This document shows, piece after piece, positions 41,469 to 53,084 of a DNA stretch of 64,000 nucleotides (the first letter of the stretch is position 1; each line of letters opens with the position of its first letter). Both the position numbers and the translations under genes were made by a program. The notes under the pieces were generated by a model, which saw only the letters and a list, made by a program, of their open reading frames with translations, was not told where the DNA came from and made no database searches. The DNA is taken from NCBI RefSeq assembly GCF_905171775.1, contig NC_053492.1:274835146-274899145 (forward strand), written 5' to 3'. Source of the stretch: Rana temporaria (Eukaryota; Chordata; Amphibia; Anura; Ranidae).

Positions 41469-42328
41469 AGGATCCACTGAAAAGCATTTCATAGCTTTAA
41501 AAGGCCATACTCCCTTTGATACGGTAGTTGGAGTATATGAAAATGCAATATCTAAAGTGTCATTTTGGCATTTGAAACCAAAAAGTGAATATGGGCTAAG
41601 GTATAGGGAACATCTAGAAATGTGTGTTTGCCTTACCTTGACAACAACTATGCATAGAACAGGTCAACTCTACTCTGCAGAGAGAAAAACTGACCTACCA
41701 ACCGAGGAGCACATACATTTTTTTTGAAGTTATGGCAAGACTGGTTGGAAACTGCAGGGCTTGATATTTGTTCAGCGATTGCAACAATTATAAAAGCCAA
41801 ATGGAAAGTATTTTCCAACACACGATTATTGTGCGCATTAAGAATCTTCAATGATAGAGGGTCAAGTCTAGGATATATGCATGTTTGATATAACCAGAGC
41901 TTTTTTTCTCAGAAAATAGGTGCAGGAACTCAAACACGACCCTGTTCAGTTTTCACAAACAGTAGAAGGGTCTTAAAGGGGCATTAAATACCAGGATTGC
42001 ATAACATACAGAGTGCAGAGTTTAGGGGGTTACACACAGAGTGCAGAGCTGTCACTTGTAAACACAAAAACCAGACTTCTGTGTTTACAAGTGATTGTGG
42101 TGAGCAGGCACCAAAGGGTCTGAGCCAGAGGTGGTGGAACCGAGTTCCCCCAAGTTCCCCCTGAAAAAAAGCCCTGGATATAACTCTATTGTGATTTTCT
42201 GTAAGAAGTATGCGTTCTAGTTCAGTGTTCCAAGGAATAAGTTGGGGAGGGTGGGAAGGGGTAATGTGCTGTGTTACGTGAATTTTATTGAAACTTAAGA
42301 AAAAAAAAAGCTTAAATCCAGTTTTATA
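41469..42328. other. No gene seen
   Basis: A direct repeat of CACAGAGTGCAGAG lies near 42009-42046. Otherwise unremarkable. Confidence 0.4.
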
Positions 42329-42330
42329 TA

Positions 42331-42649
42331 CAGTAAAACCTTGGTTTTTGGTTTGCATAATTCATTCCAAAAACATGCTTGTAATCCAAAGTGCTTGTAT
42401 ACCAAAGTATTTTTCTTACAGAGTATAAAAGAGAAGAGAGGCGCCTCTAAGTGTAGCAATAAGTTGCTAAATGTTGTACCTTCATTAAATGTAACCATAT
42501 TGCTACACTTAGAGGCACCTCTCTTCTTTTTTATACTCAGTTGTGACATGACGCTACTCTTATATCAAGACATCGCTTGTATATCAAGGCAAAATGTATT
42601 AAAACATTTTGCTTGTCTTGCAAAACGCTCTCAAACCAAGGTTTTACTG
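42331..42649. mobile_element. Pogo/Tigger-like MITE with TA duplication
   Basis: It starts CAGTAAAACCTTGGTTTTTG and ends CAAACCAAGGTTTTACTG, flanked by TA at 42329-42330 and 42650-42651. A TA duplication and CAGTAAAACC ends are known from pogo/Tigger-type elements. The centre contains a second long inverted repeat (about 42421-42460 with 42498-42538), so it may host a smaller foldback insertion. Confidence 0.8.
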
Positions 42650-42651
42650 TA

Positions 42652-44056
42652 AATGGCACAGCCGTTAAAACAAAAACAAAAAACAGCTTTTTTTTACCAT
42701 CCCTGTCCCATTGCAGAGATTTCCCTTCACTTCCTGCCCCATAGCCAATCAGAAGTGAGAGGAAATTATGCAAATTAAGGGAATCCATTGCCCCCCCTCA
42801 GAACTAGTGTCCCCACTCGAAAATTTTAGGGCGGATATTAACAAGGGGTGTGGCCTTGACAGGAAGGGGTGGGTCATATTTAAAATAAGGGGTGCACAAG
42901 TTTAGTCAGGCCTAGGGCAGCACAAAACCTAATTACACCACTGGGTACATCATCAAGATGCCCTGGGCTTACAGGACAGGGAAATGCTGCAGAGACCAAT
43001 AATCCATCCCTTTGTGGTTCCCTTTAGTGTTGCAGATTTTAAGACCACTGGAGGAGCAAAAAGAAGGAGGAAGTGGACTAGTAACACCAAGTGAATGGGC
43101 CAAAGATCTTTGTAAAAAAGATAAATATGCAAAAACGCTTTAAAAAATAAAGAAGACAAGGCTCTGAGGTGAAGTGAGGACAGGGAACCTGGATTCAGAA
43201 TTTATTTGTATTTACTGATTTCCTTTTAACTGATTATATAAGAAATGATCTAGTTTTCTAGGGACCATTCAAAACTCTCCTGTAGGAGACATCCAGTCCA
43301 CTTGGTCTGTAAGGCACCGAGGTGGTTATAGGGGCTTCTCCATATAAATGATGCATTGAGACAGAAGTATATTTGTATCTGTATAAAAGTTCTAACTATT
43401 ATGGTAATTTGTCAATTCTACTTAGCAAGTTGACTCAATAAGCTCTTAAGGGTAAACACTTTCCCTCAACCCACACAATGTTCTATGAATGCCCACAACT
43501 AGAACTTTTTTTTTTAAATATTGCCAACTTAACACTGGTTCCGCAGTTGTGCCACTAGATAATTTTGTCAATTAGGATTTTAACACTTTCAGAGAAATAT
43601 TTTGTGATTGCAACTTGTATGCAAAGATAGACTAGGTCACTTGCGTTGGTGTGAAAAACTGGCATTTCATCACGTTTTCATGAATTCTTGCACACTAGAT
43701 TCGTTACTGCACAGAAGTGGTGGCAGAGTCAGCAATAAGCCCCAGTACAGAAATCATATCTGGGCCCTAAATGTTATTATCATAATGGAAAGTGGCATAT
43801 GCATAATATCTTATTGAATTAAGAGGTAAAAAAATGATCTTTGAAAAAGGTACACATGTAATGTAAAACATCCCCACGAAAATTATATTTATGTTTATGC
43901 ATTAAAATAACCATCTTTGCGAATCAATCCTAATGGTATTGTTACATTATAATACCACATTGCACTTCAACAATACATTATACTGTAGTATGCATTTACA
44001 GCCAGAGAGAGCAAAAAACAAAAAACAAAACTGACATGGATTTTAATCTTTACTGA
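42652..44056. other. No gene seen in 1.4 kb
   Basis: Mixed composition with scattered short A/T runs. No coding motif, no clear repeat border. Confidence 0.4.
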
Positions 44057-44437
44057 GGCCCCTTTCACACGGCGCCTCCTTTATAAGGATTCAGCTTGAC
44101 TCGCTCCACTGATCCCCGCTAAGCTGGCGGGTGACAGGTCAGTCTCCAATCACTGTGCAGAGCAGAGATGGACCTAGTCCCGCTCTCCTCTATGGGGAAA
44201 TCGGGGGGAAAACAGACCACCTGTCCTTTATCTGATCTTATCCGATCCGCCAGATAGATGAAAAATAGAAACACCATCCATCTGGATTTCACGGACAGGA
44301 TCAGGTAGCGGCAGATGTCAGCGAACATGTCACCGCTGACATCCGCTGATCCATAGGGGAGACTGAAGGGTCCGGTCAGGTCCACCTGAAAAACTGACAG
44401 GCGGACTTGATCGGATAGCCTGTGTAAAAGGGACCCA
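44057..44437. mobile_element. MITE, GGCCCCTTTCACACGGCGCC ends
   Basis: The start GGCCCCTTTCACACGGCG pairs loosely with the end TGTGTAAAAGGGACCC. The interior contains CATGTCACCGCTGACATCCG-type inverted text. Relative of the element at 41092. Confidence 0.6.
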
Positions 44438-44827
44438 AAACAAATAAAAACAATTGTTTTGGCTATACATAGACTGTAAGAATCTTTATTGAATATGATT
44501 TCCAGTTTCGCTTGCTCAAATAAATTTACAGTCATTAGGAAAGTCACATCCACCTGACCTGTCTGCTGTAGCTTGCCTTTGTGTGTGCCTCAAAATATTG
44601 GTTTGCATCTTTAGTAATGAGCATTCTAACATGGGTAAACCTGAACAAAAATCTTTAGAAAAGTATTTTTACTAATTCTGAAGGGTACATTATGGTTAGC
44701 ATCTTTATCTTTCAGCTTTGAGTTTTGAGAACAAACCCCAGTAGGGACACAACATGCATGAAATTTACGTTTACTAACACACTTTTCATCCTAATGCTCA
44801 CTCATAGGATTGTCACAAGTGTGTTAG

Positions 44828-45380
44828 AACGAAAAAGAAAAGAAAGGAGGGCGCACCAACCTTGTGTATTACCACTTAAAAGTTATTAAAAACAGAATAA
44901 AAAGCAATGATCCTACTCACAAGACAATCATAAGTAAGCGCCTTTCAGACAACTGTACTGGACCTCGCGGCACCTGCCAGTGGATCTTCAGACATCTGAA
45001 CGGCTGACGCGTTTCTGGGGCGTACCCCCTTCTTCAATGCCTGGATAGTCCGTGATCCATCAGGGAAGGGGGTACGCCCCAGAAACGCGTCAGCCGTTCA
45101 GATGTCTGAAGTTCCACTGGCAGGTGCCGCGAGGTCCAGTCCAGTTGTCTGAAAAGCGCTTACTTATGATTGTCTTGTAAGTAGGATCATTGCTTTTTAT
45201 TCTGTTTTTAATACATTTTAAGTGGTAATGCACAAGGTCATTTCTTTTATTTTTCGTTTTAGCCATATGAACACCCTTTGTTCTGTGGAGGGCTGCAAGA
45301 CTTCTGATTTTTGCCATTAGACTACACTGCTGTACCCGGTTTGGCGAAACACCAGAGCGCAGGAGGTTTTGCGTTTTCAA
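44828..45380. mobile_element. Foldback insertion with 11-bp target duplication
   Basis: AAGTGTGTTAG at 44817-44827 and 45381-45391 brackets the element. Its left 205 bp (44828-45032) is the inverse of 45065-45262, joined by a spacer of about 32 bp. The remaining 118 bp (45263-45380) is unpaired. The centre holds ACGCGTTTCTGGGGCGTACC on both arms. There is no poly(A) and no matching terminal pair, so the class is unknown. Confidence 0.8.
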
Positions 45381-45391
45381 AAGTGTGTTAG

Positions 45392-45798
45392 TCCACAGGG
45401 AGGGCTTAGAACAATATTAACAAACAGGCAGAGGGCACGGGACGTTTTCGACTGCCTGCATTTCTGACAGGACTCACAGGTAATTTTCTGCGTATATTAA
45501 ACGGATATAACAAAAAACACTTTCAAGCTGTAGACTTCAGATAAATCAACACAGCTCGATCCATATCCAATGAATTTGGCTGTAATGGGATATTCGAGTG
45601 CATAGGCCTGGAGGGGGAAAGCATCAGAGCTTCAGCTGTATCCTCTAGACAACACGCTGTGGACCCATACATCTGCGATTTCCTGAATTCAGATGATCGC
45701 AAAGGCCGATAAATGTCTTCCCACCTGCAAGAGTGGTGGCGCTTCTTCACTGGAAGGAGGAAGTATCCCCAGACTTGGAAGGCTTTGAGGTCTAATCT
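45392..45798. other. No gene seen
   Basis: Mixed-composition sequence between two elements. No coding motif. Confidence 0.4.
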
Positions 45799-45802
45799 TA
45801 AC

Positions 45803-46751
45803 CACTTCACCCCCGGACCATTTTGCTGGTCAATGACTGGGCCACTTTTTGCGATTTGACACTGCGTCGCTTTAACTTACAATTGCGCGGTCGTGCGACG
45901 TGGCTCCCAAACAAAATTGGCGTCCTTTTTCCCCCACAAATAGAGCTTTCTTTTGGTGGTATTTGATCACCTCTGCGGTTTTTATTTTTTGCGCTATAAA
46001 CAAAAATAGAGCGACAATTTTGAAAATAAAATGAATATTTTTTACTTTTTGCTATAATAAATATCCCCCAAAAATATATAAAAAAAACATTTTTTCCTCA
46101 GTTTAGGCCGATACGTATACTACATATTTTACGTAAAAAAAAAAAAATTGCAATAAGCGTTTATTGATTGGTTTGCGCAAAAGTTATAGCGTCTACAAAA
46201 TAGGGGATAGTTTTATGGCATTTTTATTAATATTTTTTTTTTTACTAGTAATGGCGGCGATCAGCGATTTTTATCGGTACTGCGACCTTATGGCGGACAC
46301 TTGACACATTTTTGGGACCATTGGCATTTTTGAAAGCGATCAGTGCTATAAAAATGCATTGATTACTGTAAAAACGTCACTGGCAGGGAAGGGGTTAACA
46401 CTAGGGGGTTAATTATATTCCCTAGGCATGTTCTAACTGAAGGGGGGTCGGACTGACTAGGGGAAATGACAGATCGCTGTTCATTGTATGAACAGACGAA
46501 CAGTCATTTCTCTCCCTGACAGGACCGGGAGCTATGTGTTTACACACACAGCTCCCGATTCTCGCTCTGTAACGAGCGATCGTGGGTGCCTGGTGGTGAT
46601 TGCGCCCGCCGGGCACGCGCGCGGCACCAGGGGCAAGCAGGGGGCGCATGCGCCCCTAGTGGCTATAATGCAAAATCAAGTAATATTACGTGATTTTGCC
46701 CAGCCGAGCCGACCTGCCGCCGTAAAACTGCGGAGGCTGGTCGGCAAGCGG
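45803..46751. mobile_element. TTAA-flanked non-autonomous element
   Basis: It starts CCACTTCACCCCCGGACC, ends GGTCGGCAAGCGG, and is flanked by TTAA at 45799-45802 and 46752-46755. It contains several hairpins near the right end, for example around 46529-46558 (CGGGAGCT and AGCTCCCG) and 46669-46698 (GCAAAATCA and TGATTTTGC). There is no transposase, so the superfamily (piggyBac or Kolobok) is open. Confidence 0.88.
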
Positions 46752-46983
46752 TTAAATAACTATGAAGGCATACTTTTTCTTTCAGCCTGAGGCCTGTGGC
46801 TGACAATATTAATGCTTATTGGCGTCCAAAAAAGACTTCTGATGCATGGGTTTATCCTTCTTCTGGAAAGATAATAGCTTGCGCTTACCCCTTGTTACAG
46901 TCTGCATGAAAGCATCCAAGGATGAACCAAACAAACGCTTACCCTCAAAGTGTAGACTTTCAAGTTGTTTATTATAGGGAAGT

Positions 46984-47400
46984 TCAGGTTACCAGCATTT
47001 GAGTCACAGGATTCTCCTCATGTGGATCGGCATAACACCCAGCCTTAGTAGTTGTCTTATCCACTCCATCCGGCAGTCGCTCTTCTTGTTGAGCCACCTG
47101 CAGAGCTCCCTGTCTGATGCAACACTGAATAAGGAAGCCTCTGTAATGGCAGCAGTCTCCATTGAACTTGAGTGGTAGAGACATATGTGCCTTAGCATGA
47201 TCTTGGGAATGCAAGTCCAGCAATTGTTTCTGCACAGCATAGATTTCTTCATGTTGCCCTTTCACCACACTTTCCAGTTTAGCAGTTTTTTTTGGGGAGT
47301 TAACACCGAACTCCTGCAGCATTGCAATTTGCTGCCTGAAAAGAGCCACAGCAGTTGCTATAGTGGCCTCCATGTTTGGGCCTGATTATTCTGTCACGAT
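46984..47400 (-). pseudogene. Ty3/gypsy gag-like fragment
   Basis: The minus-strand frame starts just after a GTGACAGAATAATCAGGCC block that resembles the leader of frog gypsy elements. It begins MEATIATAVALFRQQIAMLQ, has a coiled-coil-like segment, and then SLPLKFNGDCCHYRGFLIQC, the conserved gypsy gag block (P-x-K/E-F-x-G then RGF-x-x-QC). It breaks after about 129 codons. It lies opposite in strand to the pol fragment at 47640. Confidence 0.7.
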
Positions 47401-47804
47401 CAGGGGTCAGGGTTGGGGGACCAGTAGCTATAGCAATAGAGAGCCTCCCACTGACTACCAGGATAAGTAAACAAGCAGGTCACAAACAGGCTCCTAGAAA
47501 TGTTAAGGGAATCCAATGATTTGTTGGATTTGATAACTTCTGCAGAAAATACATAAGAAATTTCACTAAGGTAAAAGCACCAATTATGCAGCCGACAAAG
47601 AAAGGAATACTTTTGTCTGGTCACCCGAGGCACATACTGCCTTTAGTAAGCTAAATAATCTTTTCACTTTTGCACTCATTGGGACATCCCGATCCCAAAT
47701 GACCTTTTATCGTGGATGCTTCAGACTCTGCCATGGGAGCTATCATTTATCAGTGAAGAGGAGAAAAGATGCAGTTTAATGCTTTTGCTTATTTCTCTTG
47801 CTTA

Positions 47805-48140
47805 AAGCCCCGTACACACGATCAGTCCATCCGATGAGAACGGTCTGATGGACCGTTTTCATCGGTTAACCGATGAAGCTGACTGATGGTCAGTCGTGCC
47901 TACACACCATCATATGTCGACTTGATTCTGAGCATGCGTGGATTTTTAACCGATGGTTGTGCCTACTAACGATCGGTTTTTAACTATCGGTTAGGAATCC
48001 ATCGGTTAAATTTAAAACAAGTTGGCTTTTTTTAACCGATGGATAAATAACCAATTGCGCCCACACACAAGCGGTTTGGACCGATGAAAACGATCCATCA
48101 GACCGTTCTCATCGGTTTAACCGATCGTGTGTACGCGGCA
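47805..48140. mobile_element. Harbinger-like MITE in gypsy RNase H
   Basis: It starts AAGCCCCGTACACACGATC and ends GATCGTGTGTACGCGGCA, bracketed by TTA (47802-47804 and 48141-48143). The interior repeats ACCGATGG motifs in both orientations. Gypsy coding text lies on both sides. Confidence 0.85.
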
Positions 48141-48194
48141 TTACATCTTCAGCTGAAAAGAATTATAACATTGGGAGTTGCTGGCAATTAAGGA

Positions 48195-48513
48195 ATATTA
48201 ACAACACACATCCAGCCCAAAAGAACCTAAACCTGATGATCTCTAATGGTCTAATGGGGGCCAATTGTATGTATGAAAGATCACTATGTTCCTTGGAAGG
48301 ACCTATATCAGGCCCATAGAGCAATCAGTTAATTTTATAATGTTCTCGGCCCCTGTTGGAAAACCAAAAACCATCTATATAATAATAGCTCTGTTCCGGC
48401 TCTGGGTCTGAACCGATGGAATGGAAACCTCATAGTCTATAACCAATTATTTATTAGAAAGCAGAGACTGTCCAGGAACAAAAATAAAACTGCAAAAACA
48501 AATACAAATAACA
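48195..48513. mobile_element. Unclassified 319-bp insertion with 9-bp target duplication
   Basis: AATTAAGGA at 48186-48194 and 48514-48522. Removing it joins LLAIKE to AFSEWRHLLE in one frame, the expected gypsy RNase H text, so the insertion is certain. The right end is A-rich (AACTGCAAAAACAAATACAA-like), but there is no clean poly(A) and no inverted terminus. Class unknown. Confidence 0.75.
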
Positions 48514-48705
48514 AATTAAGGAAGCTTTTTCCGAATGGAGGCATTTGCTGGAAAGGGCTAATCATCCTGTAACGGTTCTCACTGATCATAAAAATCTAGA
48601 ATTTACTCATTCTACCAAGAGATTCTTCACATTGGTCGCTGTTCCTTTCCAGTTTCAATTTTATTATCGCGTATGGACCTGGATCAAAGATCAAAGACTC
48701 TGAAC

Positions 48706-49564
48706 CATGGGTGTAGAAACCCCCTTACAAATCTGGGGGGGGGGCAGCATTTTTACTTGCATTTTGATGGGCACAGTGGCTGCAGTCTGATGGGCATAGT
48801 GGCTGCGTTTGGACGGGCACAGTGGCTGCAGTTTGATGGGCACAGTGGTTGCGTTTGGACATGCACAGTGGCTGCGTTTGGACGGGCACAGTGGCTGTGT
48901 TTTTATGGGCACAGTAGCTGCATTTTGATGGGCACAGTGGCTGCAGTTTGATGGGCACAGTGGCTGCGTTTAGACGGGCACAGTGGCTGAATTTGATGGG
49001 AACAGTGGCTGCGTTTGGACCGGCACATTGACTGCTTTTTAATGGGCACAGTGGCTGGATTTTGATGGGCACCGTGGTTGCATTTAATGGCAAACAGTAA
49101 ATGAATTACTTACAGACAGGGTGCAGGGCAGCCAGCCAGGTCAGGTGCAGTCAGCACTCAGCAAGACAGGCACTGCAGCAGGCAGATGGCACTCAGTCAG
49201 ACTGTCAGATCAGGCAGAAGGAAGGCAAGCTCAATCAGGCGGCAGCTCAGGCTCAGCTGTAAAATGCTCCGCTCGCTCCTCTCCCTCTTAGCCACGCTGT
49301 CTGAAGATGGCAGAGGTGGGTGGAGCCAAGCAGAGCTAACTCTCCAGCCGCAGAGGCGGCACGCTGTGGATGCTGGGGCAGCTGCAGGCGGGCTCAGTAG
49401 TCTGACGTCACATCCCGCTCACTCGGCTCGTCGCAGATTGCTTCGGTGACGGCGCCAACGGCTCGGCTAGGCGGCTCGCTCGGCGGCGGGGGGGATTTTA
49501 CCATACCTGTCCCCCCGCATTATTTCCTGGGGGGGATGCATCCCCCCCGTCCCCTACGCCCATG
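48706..49564. mobile_element. Non-autonomous hAT element, CATGGGYGT ends, 8-bp duplication
   Basis: The ends are CATGGGTGTAG and CTACGCCCATG, flanked by CTCTGAAC at 48698-48705 and 49565-49572. The interior is a 23-bp minisatellite followed by GC-rich text. The terminal signature matches the autonomous hAT at 51742-58679 (CATGGGCGTCCGCT). No transposase. It lies in gypsy integrase text. Confidence 0.92.
48768..49090. repeat. 23-bp minisatellite inside the hAT element
   Basis: About 14 copies of GGGCACAGTGGCTGCRTTTGA-like units, period 23-24 bp, alternating GCAGTTTGAT and GCGTTTGGAC endings. Open frames on both strands here reflect the repeat. Confidence 0.93.
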
Positions 49565-50381
49565 CTCTGAACATACGATCCTGCCTCAAATGAACTTCCT
49601 AGGGGCTGCAACTTCGAAGACATTATTGAATCTTCTTAAAGATGGGTATAATAACTCCCTTCTCAAACTTTTATCACATTCCTTTTGGTGGCCTGGTTAC
49701 AAGAAAAATGTCAATAGCAATGTGACCTTATGCCTGACCAATGCATGCTATAAGACACCACATCTTCTACTTTGGGGTTGCTCCTGCCTCTCCCTGTTCC
49801 ATCAAGACCATGAGGGTCAATTTCTATGGACTTTGTTGTTGATTTACCTCCCTCAAAAGAAATGACTACTATGGTGGTAGTCTAACTAAAATGGCTCATT
49901 TTATATCAGTTAAGGGGGTACACAATGCTGAACAAACTGCAGAACTGATGGTGTAGTATCAGACAGAGGAATGCAGTTTACTTCTAAATTCTGGAAAAGA
50001 TTTAGCTTCGTACCTGCAGCTGCCCATTTCTCCTCTACCACTCGTTATCGACCTTAGGCTTGTTCCTTAACTAAGCTTTGTCAGGGTTTCTTTGATTTTA
50101 ATTGATGAAATATGAGTTGTGCAGATAATATATATTTGCAATGAGTTGTGCAGAACAATCTTCTGATGAACCCATCACTACAGGTGTACAAGTTTGCATC
50201 TCCAAATGACACTGAGAATTTGCAGTATAAGGAAACTTGTGTACAGTCAGGGCAATGGGTTATATCTGGACTACAATTAAACTACAATCAAACCTGAGAA
50301 AGAGAAAATTAACTCCTAATTAAAATTACTATGTTTGCATGGCCTTCAGAAACCAATAAGTGGTACTACTGTGAACAGACA

Positions 50382-51055
50382 GGGGCAGATCCACAAAAGG
50401 ATTACGCCGGCGTAATTTAAAATTTCCCGCGTCGTATCTTTGTTTTGTATCCACAAAACAAGATACGACGGCATCTGGGATCGATCCGACAGGCGTACGT
50501 CTTAGTACGCCGTCGGATCTTAGATGCAATTTTTAGGTGGCGTTTCCGTCGAAATCCGGGTCGAGTATGCAAATTAGCTATTTACGGCATTTTTTTACGT
50601 CGTTTTCGTTCGGCTTCGTTAAAGCTGCTATATGGTGGCGTACTCAATGTTAAGTATGGCCGTTGTTCCTGCGTACAATTTTGAATTTTTTACGTTGTTT
50701 GCGTAAGTTGTTCGCGAATAGGGATTTGCGTAGAATGACGTCACCGTCGTAAGCATTGGCTTGTTCCGGGTTAATTTCGAGCATGCGCACTGGGATACCC
50801 CCACGGACGGCGCATGCGCAGTTAAAAAAAAAACTTTGTTTACGGCGGGTCACGACGTATTAACATAAAACACGCCCCCATTACATCCATTTGAATTCCG
50901 CGCCCTTACGCCGCCAGAGATACACTACGCCGCCGTAACTTACGCCGCAAATTCTTTGTGGATTCGGAAAAATAAATATAAGTTGCGGCGGCGTAGTGTA
51001 TATTAGATACGCTACGCCCGGCAAGAAGATGCGCCCAGGTACGTGGATCTACCCC
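50382..51055. mobile_element. CpG-rich MITE, GGGGCAGATCCAC ends
   Basis: It starts GGGGCAGATCCAC and ends GTGGATCTACCCC, 13-bp inverted ends with one mismatch. The interior has repeated TACGCCGGCGTAA and GATACGACGGC motifs in both orientations. It is similar in style to 3437-4088 and 38682, so probably one superfamily. The target duplication is not clear. Confidence 0.8.
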
Positions 51056-51616
51056 ACAGAGTTTATTTGCCCAGCTGGCTGAGGCATGACTTCTTGTATA
51101 GTGTCAGTTTCGTGCATTGTTTCACTTGTTGACAAAACTAACAAAATGAGAAGGTTGCACAAGAAATGTTTAACAAGTACACATTCTGGAACTTTGCTAC
51201 AAAGTAAATGAATCCATAGAGGAGCCAAGGAAAAGTGAATTGGGTGTATTTCAATATTTTTATAAAATTAAATATATGAAACTAGTGGGACCCTACTAGA
51301 AATCATAAGTTTTAAAATATTAGGAAACCTTTTAATTTGTTTCCATACGTGTGTACTATTGTGATTATGAAAAAAGGAAGTGCTATTTTTTTTTACAATA
51401 TATGACTCAGAAGTAATATGGAAAAATTATGGTGCAAGATTTACAGTATACAGAGAAAAGAGATAATTAATCCATAATAAAATTGCCCTGGATAAATTGC
51501 ACTTCTATCACAAATATCACATGATATAAATCATAGTGCATTAAAGAGTAATATCACAAATAAATCACCTATGGGGATTGCATTTATACATCCAATTATG
51601 ACATACTGTATCTAGA
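51056..51616. other. AT-rich stretch, no feature
   Basis: No coding motif or repeat border recognised. Confidence 0.5.
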
Positions 51617-51741
51617 TGTAGCACCACCCCCGGAGGAGCTGCTGGATTTTGGGTGGCGTATTACCTCTTGGCTCCTCCGAATTCCTAGGGGTGAATGATG
51701 CGTATTGCATGTAGTGGAAGTAAAGGAATGTCTATGACAGG

Positions 51742-51755
51742 CATGGGCGTCCGCT
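51742..51755 (+). repeat. hAT left terminal inverted repeat
   Basis: CATGGGCGTCCGCT. It matches the right end exactly in inverse and shares its first nine bases, allowing C/T, with the small element at 48706. Confidence 0.95.
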
Positions 51756-52459
51756 CCATAGGGCAAGCTAGGGCGTTCGCCCCCCCCTGGAATCAGTAGT
51801 AAGACACTGCCTGTCACACTGTCATTTAGCCGCGGCCGCCTCCCGCACCTGCGCCGCCGATTGTCACTGAGTCTGTGTGTGTCTCTGTCTCCCATGTATG
51901 TTAGCGTCACTGTAACTGTCACACATTTAGCTGCGGCTGCCTCTCGCACCTGCGCCGCCGATCGTCACTGTGTGTAGTGTGTCTCTCGTATGTCAGCGCC
52001 GCGGCATATCAAGTCAGCCAGTCTGTGTTCCGCTCCGCTCCCGCCCCTTGTTTTCTGGCCAGCCAATAGATGAAGACGACTGCTGAGCCGCTCACTCCCC
52101 CTAACTTTACAGTCTAGCCCAGTGCTCGTCCTGGCGGCGTGACGTCACTCACGCTGGGAGGGGTCGGGCATCATCGTGAGACTGATGGGAGATTGGGAGG
52201 AGCGTAGAGAGCTGTACCAAGAGGAGCCAGTGCCCGGAGCGCCGCTGTTTAGGCAAGTTTATCACATGTGCACACACTGTAAAATGGCTCAGTGAGGCTC
52301 ACTAGTCTACTCGAATAATAACAATCACAATTGCATAGAGTAAAAATCAAAGTGTATATAATTAATTAATCCAACCAAGTGTATTACCATGCAGCAGGTC
52401 AGGTGTGTTCCTTTAGTGCATTGGGGAGCCATTAAAAAACATGTCAGTGCAAACATTAA

Positions 52460-52945
52460 AGTGGAGGTTCCCCTAAAAATAAACTTTTAACATTGCATTT
52501 TATGAGATTAATGACAATTAGAATCGGCTGTTTTTTTAAAAAAAATAAGTCCGTACATACCGTTTCCTATATGTGTTCTCACCTCCGCTTCCGGGTATGA
52601 TGGTCGGGGCTGGGCGTTCCTAATTGATTGACAGGCATCCGACCGACGCATACATCGCGTCATGAGATGCCGAAAGAAGCCGAACGTCGGTGCACAGGCG
52701 CCATATAGAGCCGCACCGACGTTCGGCTTCTTTCGGCATCTCGTGACGCGCTGTATGCGTCGGTCGGATGCCTGTCAATCAATTAGGAACGCTCAGCCCC
52801 GACCATCATACCCGGAAGCGGCGGTGAGAACACATATAGGAAACGGTATGTACAGACGTATTTTTTTTTAAAAAACAGCCGATTCTAATTGTCATTAATC
52901 TCATAAATGCAACGTTAAAAGTTTATTTTTAGGGGAACCTCCACT
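52460..52945. mobile_element. Palindromic TTAA MITE inside the hAT
   Basis: TTAA at 52456-52459 and 52946-52949. The ends are AGTGGAGGTTCCCCT and AGGGGAACCTCCACT. The whole unit is a long inverted repeat around a CACCGACGTTCGGCTTC core, shared with the element at 35856. It post-dates or travelled with the hAT. Confidence 0.9.
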
Positions 52946-53084
52946 TTAATACGTACAAAGTGCGCCAAATGTGTGTTGCATTACTGCACTGCAAAGCCAG
53001 CCTGGTTTTACTGACTTCCCTTCTGAAAATACTAGTTTCTTGGCTGGAAAGCCACCAGAGACAGCCAAACAACTAGCGCTTTAA

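Larger units (their letters stand above)
47640..50090 (+). pseudogene. Ty3/gypsy pol fragment (RNase H and integrase) with three insertions
   Basis: The plus strand gives RT-RNase H text: HSLGHPDPK, PFIVDASDSAMGAII (the first RNase H aspartate region), then after two insertions a rebuilt KEAFSEWRHLLERANHPVTV, LTDHKNLEFTHSTKRF. After a third insertion comes integrase: LLKLLSHSFWWPGYKKNV (zinc-finger side), SMDFVVDLPPSK-type text, LTKMAHFISVKGVHNA and VSDRGMQFTSKFWKRF (catalytic core). Stops and frameshifts abound. Because the coding text is contiguous after excision, it dates the three inserts at 47805, 48195 and 48706 as younger. Confidence 0.85.

Noticed and set aside
48691..49093. Long minus-strand open frames of PIK-type repeats
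   Set aside because: They follow the 23-bp minisatellite in the hAT element; no domain.
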